A program made the translations under genes and the position numbers. From Flavobacteriales bacterium (GTDB lineage: Bacteria; Bacteroidota; Bacteroidia; Flavobacteriales_F; PHOS-HE28), in assembly GCA_016705955.1 (NCBI GenBank), contig JADJKO010000001.1:310001-374000 (forward strand): a stretch of 64,000 nt of DNA, read 5' to 3'. Numbering within the stretch: position 1 is the first letter of the stretch; the number at the start of each line of letters is the position of its first letter. This document shows positions 32,699-41,643 of the stretch, piece by piece. Below the pieces are notes generated by a model. That model was not told the DNA's origin, ran no database searches, and was given only the letters and a program-made list of their open reading frames with translations.

Positions 32699-34290
32699 AA
32701 GGTCCGCGCTCCATCGCCGGTTTGATCACGGCCATCGTGGCGGGTGCGGTGTTGGTGTCATTGATCGTGTTCGCCATCATCCTCGGGCCTTCGCGGGCCA
32801 TGCACATCGCAGCTGCGGCTGCGCTGAACATTGCGGTGGATGGCTTCGCAGAGGATCCAGACCCGCATCACATTCCTGTGCTGGATCTCGCCGTTGATGC
32901 GCACCTGCTGGATTCCTTGCAGGCCGATCTTCCTTGGAGCGGAGGCGATAACGTCCGTGCGATCCTCACCGACAATGGTGTGGCGCACAAGGTGAAGTTC
33001 CGGTATCGCGGAGTGGTCACGCCGTCCCACTTCCTCGGTGGCAAGAAGTCCTTCCGACTTTCCATGAAGCGGAGCAACCCGTGGTTGCCGTACCGCAAGG
33101 TGAATGTGATCAACCCCAAAGCGCACAACCTCGTGAACGATCACATGGCCTCGTGGGTCGCGGGTAACATGGGTGTGCCGGTGCCGATGAACGAAATGGT
33201 CTTCGTGCGCATGAACAACGCCGACTATGGCGTGATGGAGATGTACGAGCAGGTCGATGGCGACTTCGAACGGAACCGTCACCTCGGCTCGCACAAGATC
33301 CCCGTGCTCAAAGGCGATTACCCTTCGGTGAGTGATCGCACGGTGCCGCGTGGAAGGACGCTATGGTTGGATGCGGCGTTTTGGGAGGATGCCGGCGCGA
33401 AGGATACGAGCGAAGCCCGAACGATGCTGCGCAAGCTGATCACGGCCCTTGTGCCGGACACGCTACCAGTGGAAGCGCATCGCGATAGCATCGCGAAGCT
33501 GATCGACGTGGACACTTGGATACGCTACGAAGCGGCCTTGCTTGTACTCAACACGATCCATGTGGACCAGTACCACAACCAATGGCTAGTGTTGAACCCG
33601 CGGACCAAGCGGTTCTATCCGGTGCTGTGGGATGCCTTACTGATGTTCGCGCCTCCCGACGAACCGCTCTATTACGTGAACGATGCGATGAGCTGGTGGA
33701 CCTATCACATCCCGGAATGGCGACTGCAGCGCGACCGTGTGGCGTACGAGGCCTTGGTGCGTTTGCAGCGCGAAGGGGAGTTCAATGCGCGGTTGGATGA
33801 AGTGATCGAGCGGATGAAACCTTCGGTTCTCGCTGATCGGAACAAGTACGGCAACGTCACGCTGCTCGCGGAGGATGTCCATCGCGTATCCGTGTTGCAT
33901 GTGATCGGATCACTGGCAGCCTTGCGCAGCAATGTCGCCGCGCACTGGGAACGCACCTTGCGCCGGTTGGAGGCGAACGATGTGCAGGTGAAGCGGGATA
34001 GCCTGTTGCACATCGCCTCGCGAAGCGAAGCCCCGATCCAGCTCACGTGGAGCGGCCCTGAGCAAGCGGTCACCGTGAATGGAGAGGCGGTGGTGGTGGA
34101 ACCGCATCCGATGGGTTGGTCGTGTATGCTGTATCGCACACTGAAGCCGCCACCCGGTGGCAAGGACCATCCATTGGCCGATCATCAGCGACTGGACGTG
34201 CAGCCACTGAACGCCACGGTGCACTTCGAGGATGGGATCCCCGCATCGCTTGTCATCACCAACGCCATCACCGATGCGGCGATCGAATAG
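32695..34290 (+). CDS. CotH-like protein kinase family protein
   Basis: A 531-residue protein with one N-terminal transmembrane helix (LITAIVAGAVLVSLIVFAII). The CotH fold is visible as KVKFRYRGVVTPSHFLGGKKSFRLSM in overall pattern. Further landmarks are MASWVAGNMGVPVPMNEMVF, the hinge-like YGVMEMYEQVDGDF, and VDTWIRYEAALLVLNTIHVDQYHNQWL, then RFYPVLWDALLMF, where CotH kinases have the metal-binding Asp. CotH of Bacillus is a secretory kinase with an unusual fold. Here the protein would face the periplasm. Coupled to both neighbours by overlaps. Confidence 0.75.
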   Translation: MKGPRSIAGLITAIVAGAVLVSLIVFAIILGPSRAMHIAAAAALNIAVDGFAEDPDPHHIPVLDLAVDAHLLDSLQADLPWSGGDNVRAILTDNGVAHKVKFRYRGVVTPSHFLGGKKSFRLSMKRSNPWLPYRKVNVINPKAHNLVNDHMASWVAGNMGVPVPMNEMVFVRMNNADYGVMEMYEQVDGDFERNRHLGSHKIPVLKGDYPSVSDRTVPRGRTLWLDAAFWEDAGAKDTSEARTMLRKLITALVPDTLPVEAHRDSIAKLIDVDTWIRYEAALLVLNTIHVDQYHNQWLVLNPRTKRFYPVLWDALLMFAPPDEPLYYVNDAMSWWTYHIPEWRLQRDRVAYEALVRLQREGEFNARLDEVIERMKPSVLADRNKYGNVTLLAEDVHRVSVLHVIGSLAALRSNVAAHWERTLRRLEANDVQVKRDSLLHIASRSEAPIQLTWSGPEQAVTVNGEAVVVEPHPMGWSCMLYRTLKPPPGGKDHPLADHQRLDVQPLNATVHFEDGIPASLVITNAITDAAIE

Positions 34291-36442
34291 CACACGGCGG
34301 ATCGGGCTGGTGCCGTGGCTCATTGCCATGGTGATCACCGCCGCATTGCTCGTGGTCCTGTTCAGCTGGCTGGAACCGGTGCGTAGTGCAAGCGTCGGTC
34401 GCTTCGGGATCGGGACGATGGAACTCGATCTCTATTCCAAGTGGTTCGATATCGCGGATACGGGATCAGCTACGGCGATACCGGATACGTTCAAGCTCAC
34501 GGGGAACACCTGTATCACCAACGAGACCGGACCTGGTTGGGATGCGCAGTTCTTCGTGGCAAGTGACTACTCGGACTCTGTGAAAGTGCGCCGGTTGCGC
34601 TCCACGGATGGCGGTTGGGTGGTCAAGTTCGAACGCGAACGGCCGTTCCACGCGCAACGGCATATCGTCTTGATGCCAGCCGATGTTGCCAGCATCCGGG
34701 CGAAGTACCTCGAGATCCTTGCGCACGAACTGGGACTGGTCACGCCGGAGATCTCCTTCGTTCGTGTGATCGCCTGCGGGCGGGACCTCGGGATCCATTT
34801 GAAGGAGGAACGGATCGATGCGGACTTTCTGGAGAAGCAAGGACTGGCAGGTGCAAGCCTCTTCGAGCAAGGTCATGATCCCGCGCGTCCGGATCATCTG
34901 TTCCCCGCATTCGAGGATGATACGCTTGCTGGTCCGGTCTTGCGCAATTCACTGCGGATGGCCTACGCGGATCTGGCGGAGGGCGCGGCACCGTTGTCCT
35001 ACATCGTTGATCGCAAGGCGGGCATCGGCCGTTTGCTGATGCTCTGGCTTGAACACGGCCCTGCCGCCTTCGAAGGTGAACAGGTCTTCGCATACGACTG
35101 GTCCAAGGGCCGGGTCGTTCCCTTATACCGGCACACGAGATCCACATTGGTCGATGGAGCGAATGGTGCGCCGGTGATGATGGATCCACTTTCGGGGATG
35201 ATGCTGGAGTCCGACGTTCGCGACGACTTCAACAAGCGCCGCGAACAATTGCTGGAGGAACGTTGGCGGTTGAAGGAACGCTTCGAGGCGATGGATCACG
35301 CCTGGTTGCCGATCCTGGCCAATGGCGGGTCCCTTTCACGTGCGCGATCCATCGCGCGAGGGATCCAGGATTCGTTACTGAATGATCGCCTCGATGATCC
35401 ACATGCATGGAATGCCTTGCAACGAAAGCTCGTGCGCTACGCAGGCGCAGAGGCTTTTGATGACGGCGCAGGGGAGGTGCGCTATTGGCCCACACGCGAC
35501 GACCCACGGATCCTCGATCGGATCGCGGCTCGGACGAAGGCACGGGTTGAAGGTGATACGCTCGTCTTCCCGCGCGGCCGGTACAGCATTGAAGAGGACC
35601 TGACCATTCCATACGGCCATCCGGTGGTGATCGAGCAAGGCGCGCGTTTCGAGATCGCAGCCGGGAAGAGCGTGGTGATCCAAGGCCCGCTGGATGTGCG
35701 CGGCACGACGCGCAACCCGGTCTTCGTACGTCCCAAGGATGACAATGCGCCGTTCGGAACATTTGCTGTGGTCGGTGATGGAACCACGCGGTGTTCCATC
35801 ACCGGACTTCAGTTGAGCGGTGGGAGCGAGGCGCGCGTGAATGGCGTGTACTTCTCCGGCCAGTTCGCGATCCACAACGGCGCGCGGACGGTGCTGAAGG
35901 ACTGCATCATCGCGGAGTCGTATGGAGAGGATCTGTTGAATATCAAGGGTGGGTCGGTCCTGCTTGAACGATGCGTGTTCGAGGATGGCTTCGCCGATCT
36001 GGTGGATCTGGATCGATGCACCGGAAGGCTGAACGGCTGTGTCTTCCGCAGTGGGCGCCGGGATTCCAACGGAGATGGTCTGGACGTGAGCGGTTCACGG
36101 ATCCTGGTAACGAATTGCGCGTTCATCCGGATGATGGACAAAGGGATCAGTGTGGGGGAGGCCAGCCAGTTGCTCGTTCGTGGATCCCGCTTCGAAGGCA
36201 ACCGACTTGCACTGGCCGCCAAGGATCTCAGCATCGCTTACGTGGAAGGAAATATCTTCACAGGGAATCGCATCATCTTCGGGGCCTACCGGAAGAAACC
36301 GATCTATGGCGGCGCACGCGTGATGCGCTATGCGAACGAATACAGCGGCAATGAGAAGGAGCAGGAACTGGACAGCCTCTCCGCTGTGGTGCCGAAGGAA
36401 GTACTGGGCGCGGACGTGATCGGGATCTTCGCCAAGGATTGA
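34274..36442 (+). CDS. CotH-like domain fused to a right-handed beta-helix
   Basis: A 722-residue protein with one N-terminal transmembrane helix (LVPWLIAMVITAALLVVLF). Residues about 50-380 resemble a degraded CotH domain (WVVKFERERPFHAQRHIVLM, FVRVIACGRDLGIHLKEERID), but the Asp-containing strand is replaced by VVPLYRHTRSTLVDG. Residues about 430-700 form a parallel beta-helix with repeated G..... I.NC.F.... pattern (LLERCVFEDGFADLVDLDRC, RILVTNCAFIRMMDKG). Starts 17 bases inside the CotH gene. Possibly a pseudokinase or carbohydrate-binding partner. Confidence 0.75.
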   Translation: MRRSNSTRRIGLVPWLIAMVITAALLVVLFSWLEPVRSASVGRFGIGTMELDLYSKWFDIADTGSATAIPDTFKLTGNTCITNETGPGWDAQFFVASDYSDSVKVRRLRSTDGGWVVKFERERPFHAQRHIVLMPADVASIRAKYLEILAHELGLVTPEISFVRVIACGRDLGIHLKEERIDADFLEKQGLAGASLFEQGHDPARPDHLFPAFEDDTLAGPVLRNSLRMAYADLAEGAAPLSYIVDRKAGIGRLLMLWLEHGPAAFEGEQVFAYDWSKGRVVPLYRHTRSTLVDGANGAPVMMDPLSGMMLESDVRDDFNKRREQLLEERWRLKERFEAMDHAWLPILANGGSLSRARSIARGIQDSLLNDRLDDPHAWNALQRKLVRYAGAEAFDDGAGEVRYWPTRDDPRILDRIAARTKARVEGDTLVFPRGRYSIEEDLTIPYGHPVVIEQGARFEIAAGKSVVIQGPLDVRGTTRNPVFVRPKDDNAPFGTFAVVGDGTTRCSITGLQLSGGSEARVNGVYFSGQFAIHNGARTVLKDCIIAESYGEDLLNIKGGSVLLERCVFEDGFADLVDLDRCTGRLNGCVFRSGRRDSNGDGLDVSGSRILVTNCAFIRMMDKGISVGEASQLLVRGSRFEGNRLALAAKDLSIAYVEGNIFTGNRIIFGAYRKKPIYGGARVMRYANEYSGNEKEQELDSLSAVVPKEVLGADVIGIFAKD

Positions 36443-38023
36443 TCAGCGGAAGATGTCCGCGCGATCCACCGGGCGTTCATCACCGCGATACTGTGCACCC
36501 TTCATGAGCAGCTCTTCCGGTGGGGCCTTCGCCAGCGGATAGAGCACGGCATCCGGCCGTTCAAGGAAATTCACGGCAGCGATACGGCCCTCCTGCATAT
36601 CCACCCGGATGCGGCTGCAATCGGCGCGGTTCACTCCGAAGACCTCCTCCACATCGCCCTTCTTCTCGCGAGCGAAGTACACGGTGCGTGCGTTGCCTTC
36701 CACATCGAGTCGGCGCAATTCATTATCCACGAAATAGCCGGTCATGTCCGTGCCGGTCACCTGGTCGAAGTGGATGCTATCCGCCTTGGACAGCAGGAAG
36801 GCATCACGCTCCACGAAGAGCCGATGTGCCGCGCCATTGCGCAATTCGATCCGGATGTGCTGTCCAGTGATCTGATCGGTTCCACTCCACAGAACCGGAA
36901 GGTGGAACATGCGGATCAGGCTATCCGCATCGCTGTAGATCAGGGTATCGCACACACCTTGCAGGTCGTTCTTGAAGAAGCGCACATGACGGCGCGCAAG
37001 GATCCTGCGCGCATCCGGTGCACTTGTTCCTGTTGCTTCAGGTTGCGTGAAAAGCGAATCGCCGTGCAAGTGCAGTGTGTCCTCGCCCATGCGCATTTCC
37101 AACTCCGCGCGACCGGTGATCATGCTCTTCTCATCGAACTCGTTGTACCGACCCACATCACCCATTACGCGCATCTCACCACTGCTATCCGAGACGACCA
37201 CATGGCCCCATGCAAGTCCCTGACCCGACTTGCGGTCATAGTGCAGGCTGTCGCCCTCCAACAACCGGCCTTGGCTCAGCACGCTGGAGCGCCGCGTGAA
37301 TCGCGCGTGTTCCGTCCGCGTGTTGTACTCGCCGCGCAACGTGTTGATCACCGTGCGGCCTTGGGTGATCATGGTCGGTCCGAAGAACTCGCTCACTCCG
37401 CTGGAAGTGATGTAGTGCATGGTATCGCTCACGATCGTGTGGTCCGGATGATCCAAGCGCACGTTCCGGCTGAAGATGAACCGCTTGGTGTCCGCGAAAT
37501 AGGAACCGGCTTGGCTGGTGAGCGTATTGCCTTCCTTCTGGCTCACGATCCGGCCACCGTTGGCATAGATCGCCTGTCGCGTGCGGAGGTTGTATTCCAG
37601 TGATGGGGTGCTCAATTCCATGGAGCGGTCACGCATGCGGACATTGCCTTCCAGCCGGGCAAGGCGCTCTTTACCGTTGTACTTCAACCGATCAGCATCC
37701 ACATGCAGCGAGTCTCCTTGATCAATGGTCACGTGGCCATACGCATCCACGCGCTGGTCCTCGTACAGGTACGCACTGTCACATTGCATCAAGGCATCGG
37801 CGTGCTTGAAGCGGACGTTGCCCTTCAACCGTTGCGCGCCGGAATTGCCTTGATCATAGCGCCACTCATCGGCGTTCAGGATCTCCACGCGGCCGCCTTG
37901 CGTATTGGATTGCGCTGTTCCCCGGATCGGAGCGAGAAGCAGGAAGAAGAGAGGAACCAGGTAGCGCACGGAGGGCGTGATCCCCAAAGGGTGTACCACG
38001 GCCGAGCGCGATCGACCTTGCAT
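36443..38023 (-). CDS. OstA-like periplasmic protein
   Basis: A 526-residue OstA/LptA-superfamily protein typical of Bacteroidota. Signal peptide VRYLVPLFFLLLAPIRGTAQ region, then repeated OstA strands such as RLKGNVRFKHADALMQCDSA, GRAELEMRMGEDTLHLHGDS and GYFVDNELRRLDVEGNARTV. Likely part of the LPS bridge feeding LptD. Its start overlaps the DUF4924 stop (TGATG). It converges on the beta-helix gene with no space: the stops form TGATCA at 36440-36445. Confidence 0.9.
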   Translation of the reverse strand: MQGRSRSAVVHPLGITPSVRYLVPLFFLLLAPIRGTAQSNTQGGRVEILNADEWRYDQGNSGAQRLKGNVRFKHADALMQCDSAYLYEDQRVDAYGHVTIDQGDSLHVDADRLKYNGKERLARLEGNVRMRDRSMELSTPSLEYNLRTRQAIYANGGRIVSQKEGNTLTSQAGSYFADTKRFIFSRNVRLDHPDHTIVSDTMHYITSSGVSEFFGPTMITQGRTVINTLRGEYNTRTEHARFTRRSSVLSQGRLLEGDSLHYDRKSGQGLAWGHVVVSDSSGEMRVMGDVGRYNEFDEKSMITGRAELEMRMGEDTLHLHGDSLFTQPEATGTSAPDARRILARRHVRFFKNDLQGVCDTLIYSDADSLIRMFHLPVLWSGTDQITGQHIRIELRNGAAHRLFVERDAFLLSKADSIHFDQVTGTDMTGYFVDNELRRLDVEGNARTVYFAREKKGDVEEVFGVNRADCSRIRVDMQEGRIAAVNFLERPDAVLYPLAKAPPEELLMKGAQYRGDERPVDRADIFR

Positions 38024-38571
38024 CAGTTCATGGATACGCCTGGCAGTCGTCGCATCTGGCGGTAGTGCGTGCTCAGGGTCTCCAACAGGTTCCGGATGTG
38101 CTCTTCGGAACGCAAGGTCTCCTCACCGATCTCCTTGTTCTGTGCGCGCAATACCATCACGCCATAGACCGCCGTGAAGCAGGACTCCACCACGCCTGCT
38201 GGATCACCGCCCGCATGCTGTTGCACCGCACGGATCCCCGGTTCGGCCTTGGCAACGAGCGCATCGTACTCCTGGTCATCCAATACTTCCGTCAAGGTCC
38301 GGTGCAGGAACTCCAATTCGTTCATCACCTCTTCCACTTCGCTCAAATGACCGTATCGCTCGATGCCCTGTTCACGCATGGCGGTGATGATGCCTGCGTA
38401 CCAATCGCGCATACCGGCCCGCGTATCCTCATCCGCCTCCATGGGTGCGACGAGTTGCTTCTCCACCTTCCTCATGTCGAGGTCGGCGGCACGCATCAGG
38501 TCCTCCAAGTGCCACATGCCGATGACATACCCGGCGATGTTCTCCTCGCGTCGCTTCTGCAGTGGATCCAT
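38023..38571 (-). CDS. DUF4924 family protein
   Basis: A 182-residue helical cytoplasmic protein matching DUF4924: REENIAGYVIGMWHLEDLMRA at the N-terminus, REQGIERYGHLSEVEEVMNEL in the middle, and VVESCFTAVYGVMVLRAQNKE near the C-terminus. Function not established, but the ompH-DUF4924 pairing recurs in Bacteroidota. Five bases separate its start from the ompH stop, and its end overlaps the OstA-like start. Confidence 0.85.
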   Translation of the reverse strand: MDPLQKRREENIAGYVIGMWHLEDLMRAADLDMRKVEKQLVAPMEADEDTRAGMRDWYAGIITAMREQGIERYGHLSEVEEVMNELEFLHRTLTEVLDDQEYDALVAKAEPGIRAVQQHAGGDPAGVVESCFTAVYGVMVLRAQNKEIGEETLRSEEHIRNLLETLSTHYRQMRRLPGVSMN

Positions 38572-38576
38572 ACCTG

Positions 38577-39230
38577 CTACTTCTTTGTGGCCTTCCCTGC
38601 GCGATGCCGGGCGTTCAATCCGTTCACCAGGTCGCGTGTGATGTCCAGGCCCTTGTTGCCCACCCAGATCTGCCCACCGCTCTGGATGCTGAGGATGTAA
38701 TCGTAGCCTGCGGTGGTATTGTACGTGTTCAGGAAATCCTCCAACTCCTTGCTGATCTCCTTCAACATATCGTTCTCCAGACGGGCCATGCGCTCCTCGC
38801 CTTCCGCCTGCATGCCTTGCAGGTCGGCCATCAACTTGCGCACCTCCGCTTCATCCTTCTCGATCTCTGCTTGGGTGCTGTAAGTGCGGTCCTTCTGGCT
38901 CAGCTCCTGGTACCGTCGTTGGGCCTTTTCCTGCTTGTCCTGCAATTCGGTCTCCACCCGGCGCGCCTCGCTGGTGAACCGGCCGTTCTTCTCCTTGATC
39001 AGTTCATAACCGGCCCGCAAACTGTCCATGTGGAAGTACGCGATGCGGGCTTCCTTCAAGGCGCCGGTGTCGCGATCGGCCATGGTCACTTCGGTCCCCA
39101 GCGACGTGCTGTCCTCGTCGGGGATCACAGCGGTTGCCGGACCGTTTGGCGTGCGGAGGAGTCCCCACGCCACAAGGGCTGTTAGTACAACGTTCCAGAG
39201 GACAAGTGCGATCGTGCTGTTCTTGGACAT
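38577..39230 (-). CDS. OmpH/Skp family periplasmic chaperone
   Basis: A 217-residue protein. A hydrophobic N-terminal segment (LVLWNVVLTALVAWGLL) precedes IAYFHMDSLRAGYELIKEKN. A long coiled coil (ARRVETELQDKQEKAQRRYQ to KLMADLQGMQAEGEERMARL, about residues 80-160) follows, then the conserved DYILSIQSGGQIWVGNKGLDIT end. Skp-type chaperones carry outer-membrane proteins across the periplasm. First gene of the ompH-DUF4924-ostA operon. The 5' leader holds a 13-bp hairpin. Confidence 0.9.
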   Translation of the reverse strand: MSKNSTIALVLWNVVLTALVAWGLLRTPNGPATAVIPDEDSTSLGTEVTMADRDTGALKEARIAYFHMDSLRAGYELIKEKNGRFTSEARRVETELQDKQEKAQRRYQELSQKDRTYSTQAEIEKDEAEVRKLMADLQGMQAEGEERMARLENDMLKEISKELEDFLNTYNTTAGYDYILSIQSGGQIWVGNKGLDITRDLVNGLNARHRAGKATKK

Positions 39231-39242
39231 GGTGCTGAATGT

Positions 39243-39281
39243 GCGCGGCCCTTCCGGTGAAGGAAGGGCCGCGCGAAGGTA
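39243..39281 (-). promoter_or_regulatory. ompH promoter (TACCTTCG, 39274-39281) and leader hairpin (39243-39274)
   Basis: The -7 element TACCTTCG is followed at once by a perfect 13-bp stem (arms 39243-39255 and 39262-39274, core GGCCCTTCC/GGAAGGGCC) with a 6-base loop. The ATG follows 12 bases later. The hairpin would start at or next to the transcript 5' end. It lacks a T-run, so it is not an intrinsic terminator for the gene upstream. Confidence 0.55.
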
Positions 39282-39299
39282 GCCGTTCAGGAAAATGCG

Positions 39300-41405
39300 T
39301 CAGTGCCGCACCACGAAGCGGGAACGGTAGGCTTTGTTGTCCTGCCGCACGATCAGGTGGTACACCCCATCACTGAGTTGCTCCACCGGCCACATCAGTG
39401 GTCCATTGATCGCGATGCTGCTTTCATGCTGCACCGATCGGCCGGTGGCATCCATCATTTCAATATCCCACCTCCCCGCAGGCAATCCTTGGATCACAAG
39501 ATGATCACGCGCCGGGTTCGGGGAAAGGATGACATCGATCCGATCAAGGTCATCGATCCCCACATAGGTATGGATGCTCACGCAGGCGGTGTCGTTCGTG
39601 GCAGTGGCATCGTCCACCATGCTCGTCCACGCACACAGTTCATTGGTCATGTCGGCCGTCGGGACGAAGTAGCTGCCGAAGGTGACGAGCGTTTGTTGTC
39701 CGGGGTTCACCGCCGTGCCGCTGTAATTCTGTGTGGTGATCGGACCGTTGCCGTAACGGTACTTCACGCTGAAGCTGCTCACGGGTTGGTTGCCGAAATT
39801 GGTGACCCAGGCGCGCACTGCGGTCTGCCCGCCGATGTCCTGCCCGTCGGCCAGCCCGAAGAAGCCGGTGCAGCCCACATCATACACAGGTAATTGCGCA
39901 AGGCGAAGGCCGAGGAAGAAGTCCTGGTTCTCGCGGTCGCGGTATTCGGCCCACACGCCATCGATCACCTCGTAGCTCCGCAAGGAGAACGGTGGGGTGA
40001 TGTCCACGGCGATGTTGATGTTCGCACCGATCATGTACCACTGCACGTACACGCCACCGGTGGTGATGTTGATCGGGTTCGTCAACGGGATCACCTGATC
40101 GCCGGTGAGCACTTGCGCGGCGGGGATCATCACCGAATCCAGCAAGGTCCCGGGAAGGCCGTTCGGGCCATCATCATCATACACCTTCATGGTATAGCTA
40201 GCGAGGCCGGTGTTGGACACGATGCGCACCGTGGTGGCCGTGGCGTAAGCCGGATAGTAGGGTGGTTTGATGTACATCGCCACGCCGCCATTCCCGCCGT
40301 TCCAGCTCAAGCCCACGAGGTCGTCCTGCGCGCCGGTGAATTTCAGGTCGTGCGTGGGGGTGCTCGTGTCCACCACGACGAGCTCCTGGGTACGTGTATT
40401 GTTGGTGGTGACCAGCTCGTTGGCAATGCCGCTCACCGTAGAGACGAATCGATAGGTCCCGGCCGGGTTTGGTGTCCACAACGGCGGGAAGTTCACGACC
40501 GTGTCCAAGCCGGGAATGATGTTGCCGATGACCTGCTGTGCGGTGATCATGGTCACACCGGTGCTGTTGAACAGATCGCCGCGCAGGGTGATCCCGGTGA
40601 GGTTCGTATTACCGATGTTCGCCGCCGCCGCGATCATCTGGTACGATGCCCCGTTGCGAGGCCAGAAGATGCCACCGCTCGTCGGATCGGTGTTCCAGAG
40701 CGGAATGCCATCCAGCACGACCAATGAACTTGAAGGCGGAGGCGTGTACTGGAGTGCGTAGTTCGCTACCGGATAGACGTCGTTGGAGTGCTGCAGTCCG
40801 ATGCTACCCGCCACGCTCTCGATGCCCATGACCAGATCGTTGTTCTGCGTAAGACCCGTCTGTTCCTGGATCTGCACGGTGATGACGCCGTTCGACTTGT
40901 CCAGGATGATCTGGAAACTGTTGCTTCCGGTGTACGTGGGAGCCAGCGGCGACCAGAACGGGACGCCCACCCAGGAGATGACCGTGGAGTCCGGCACATC
41001 ATACACATAGCATCGGCCTTGGTTGCCGACCCCCAAGAAGGTCATGTCCCCCGTCATGCCCGCTATGAAGTCGTTCACACCACCGCTCGTGGGGATGGCC
41101 GGGAAGGGCGAGGCGAGGTTGCCCCCGTTGAATGCGATGTAGCCGTTGCTGCCGACCCAGATGTTCTTGCGGCCGTACCAATAGAACGGCATATCCGTCG
41201 CCATCACGAAAGGCCCAACGACATTGTCGTCCCCCAAGCCCAGGACCATGGTCCCGGTGGTGGTGATATCGATCCAGTTGTACACCGGACCGTCCGGTTC
41301 GAGGTGGTCCTTCCACGTATAGCCGTAAGTATCAGGACCGCCGCTGGCAGCGATCGCACTTGTTCCAACGAGAAGGGATACGAGAAGGGTAGGGAGTTTG
41401 ACCAT
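39300..41405 (-). CDS. Large secreted protein with T9SS sorting domain
   Basis: A 701-residue exported protein: signal peptide MVKLPTLLVSLLVGTSAIA, then a fold with WVGSNGYIAFNGGNLASPFP and NSFQIILDKSNGVITVQIQE (seen in several T9SS surface proteins). CARDB-like beta-sandwich segments follow (AAANIGNTNLTGITLRG, VTNFGNQPVSSFSVKYRYG), then the sorting domain VILSPNPARDHLVIQGLPAG to YRSRFVVRH. Probably a surface protein; function unknown. The ATG at 41405 has TATCTTGG 22 bases upstream. Confidence 0.85.
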   Translation of the reverse strand: MVKLPTLLVSLLVGTSAIAASGGPDTYGYTWKDHLEPDGPVYNWIDITTTGTMVLGLGDDNVVGPFVMATDMPFYWYGRKNIWVGSNGYIAFNGGNLASPFPAIPTSGGVNDFIAGMTGDMTFLGVGNQGRCYVYDVPDSTVISWVGVPFWSPLAPTYTGSNSFQIILDKSNGVITVQIQEQTGLTQNNDLVMGIESVAGSIGLQHSNDVYPVANYALQYTPPPSSSLVVLDGIPLWNTDPTSGGIFWPRNGASYQMIAAAANIGNTNLTGITLRGDLFNSTGVTMITAQQVIGNIIPGLDTVVNFPPLWTPNPAGTYRFVSTVSGIANELVTTNNTRTQELVVVDTSTPTHDLKFTGAQDDLVGLSWNGGNGGVAMYIKPPYYPAYATATTVRIVSNTGLASYTMKVYDDDGPNGLPGTLLDSVMIPAAQVLTGDQVIPLTNPINITTGGVYVQWYMIGANINIAVDITPPFSLRSYEVIDGVWAEYRDRENQDFFLGLRLAQLPVYDVGCTGFFGLADGQDIGGQTAVRAWVTNFGNQPVSSFSVKYRYGNGPITTQNYSGTAVNPGQQTLVTFGSYFVPTADMTNELCAWTSMVDDATATNDTACVSIHTYVGIDDLDRIDVILSPNPARDHLVIQGLPAGRWDIEMMDATGRSVQHESSIAINGPLMWPVEQLSDGVYHLIVRQDNKAYRSRFVVRH

Positions 41406-41427
41406 GGTGAAGGGCTTGATGATGGCA

Positions 41428-41457
41428 CCAAGATATCCGTTCAGTCCATCCGAACGG
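41428..41457 (-). promoter_or_regulatory. -7 element TATCTTGG (41428-41435) and short hairpin (41437-41457)
   Basis: The -7-like element serves the T9SS gene. Just upstream, CCGTTC/GAACGG with a 9-base loop sits directly after the stop of the small gene at 41461. Confidence 0.35.
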
Positions 41458-41460
41458 AAC

Positions 41461-41643
41461 TCAGTTGGCCATGCTGCTCTCACCCCATAGGAAGCAATGG
41501 GCAGGATCGACCCATGCGCGGTGGTCCGGCGACCGGATCACCCAATGGTGTTCCTCGGTCGGGGCTTCAAGCAGGATATCGCGCTCCCATGCGTCGTGCA
41601 GCGCGAGCACGAGGGTGAAAAGGACGCTCCGGAGTGATGGCAT
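41461..41643 (-). CDS. Small hypothetical protein after mazG
   Basis: A 60-residue protein with a hydrophobic start (MPSLRSVLFTLVLALHDAWE) and a Trp/His-rich end (HHWVIRSPDHRAWVDPAHC). Its ATG overlaps the mazG stop as TGATG, which favours a real, coupled gene; otherwise there is no family support. Confidence 0.45.
   Translation of the reverse strand: MPSLRSVLFTLVLALHDAWERDILLEAPTEEHHWVIRSPDHRAWVDPAHCFLWGESSMAN

Noticed and set aside
39243..39274. Hairpin considered as a terminator for the T9SS gene at 39300
   Set aside because: No T-run follows the stem on the relevant strand, and it lies just after the ompH -7 element.
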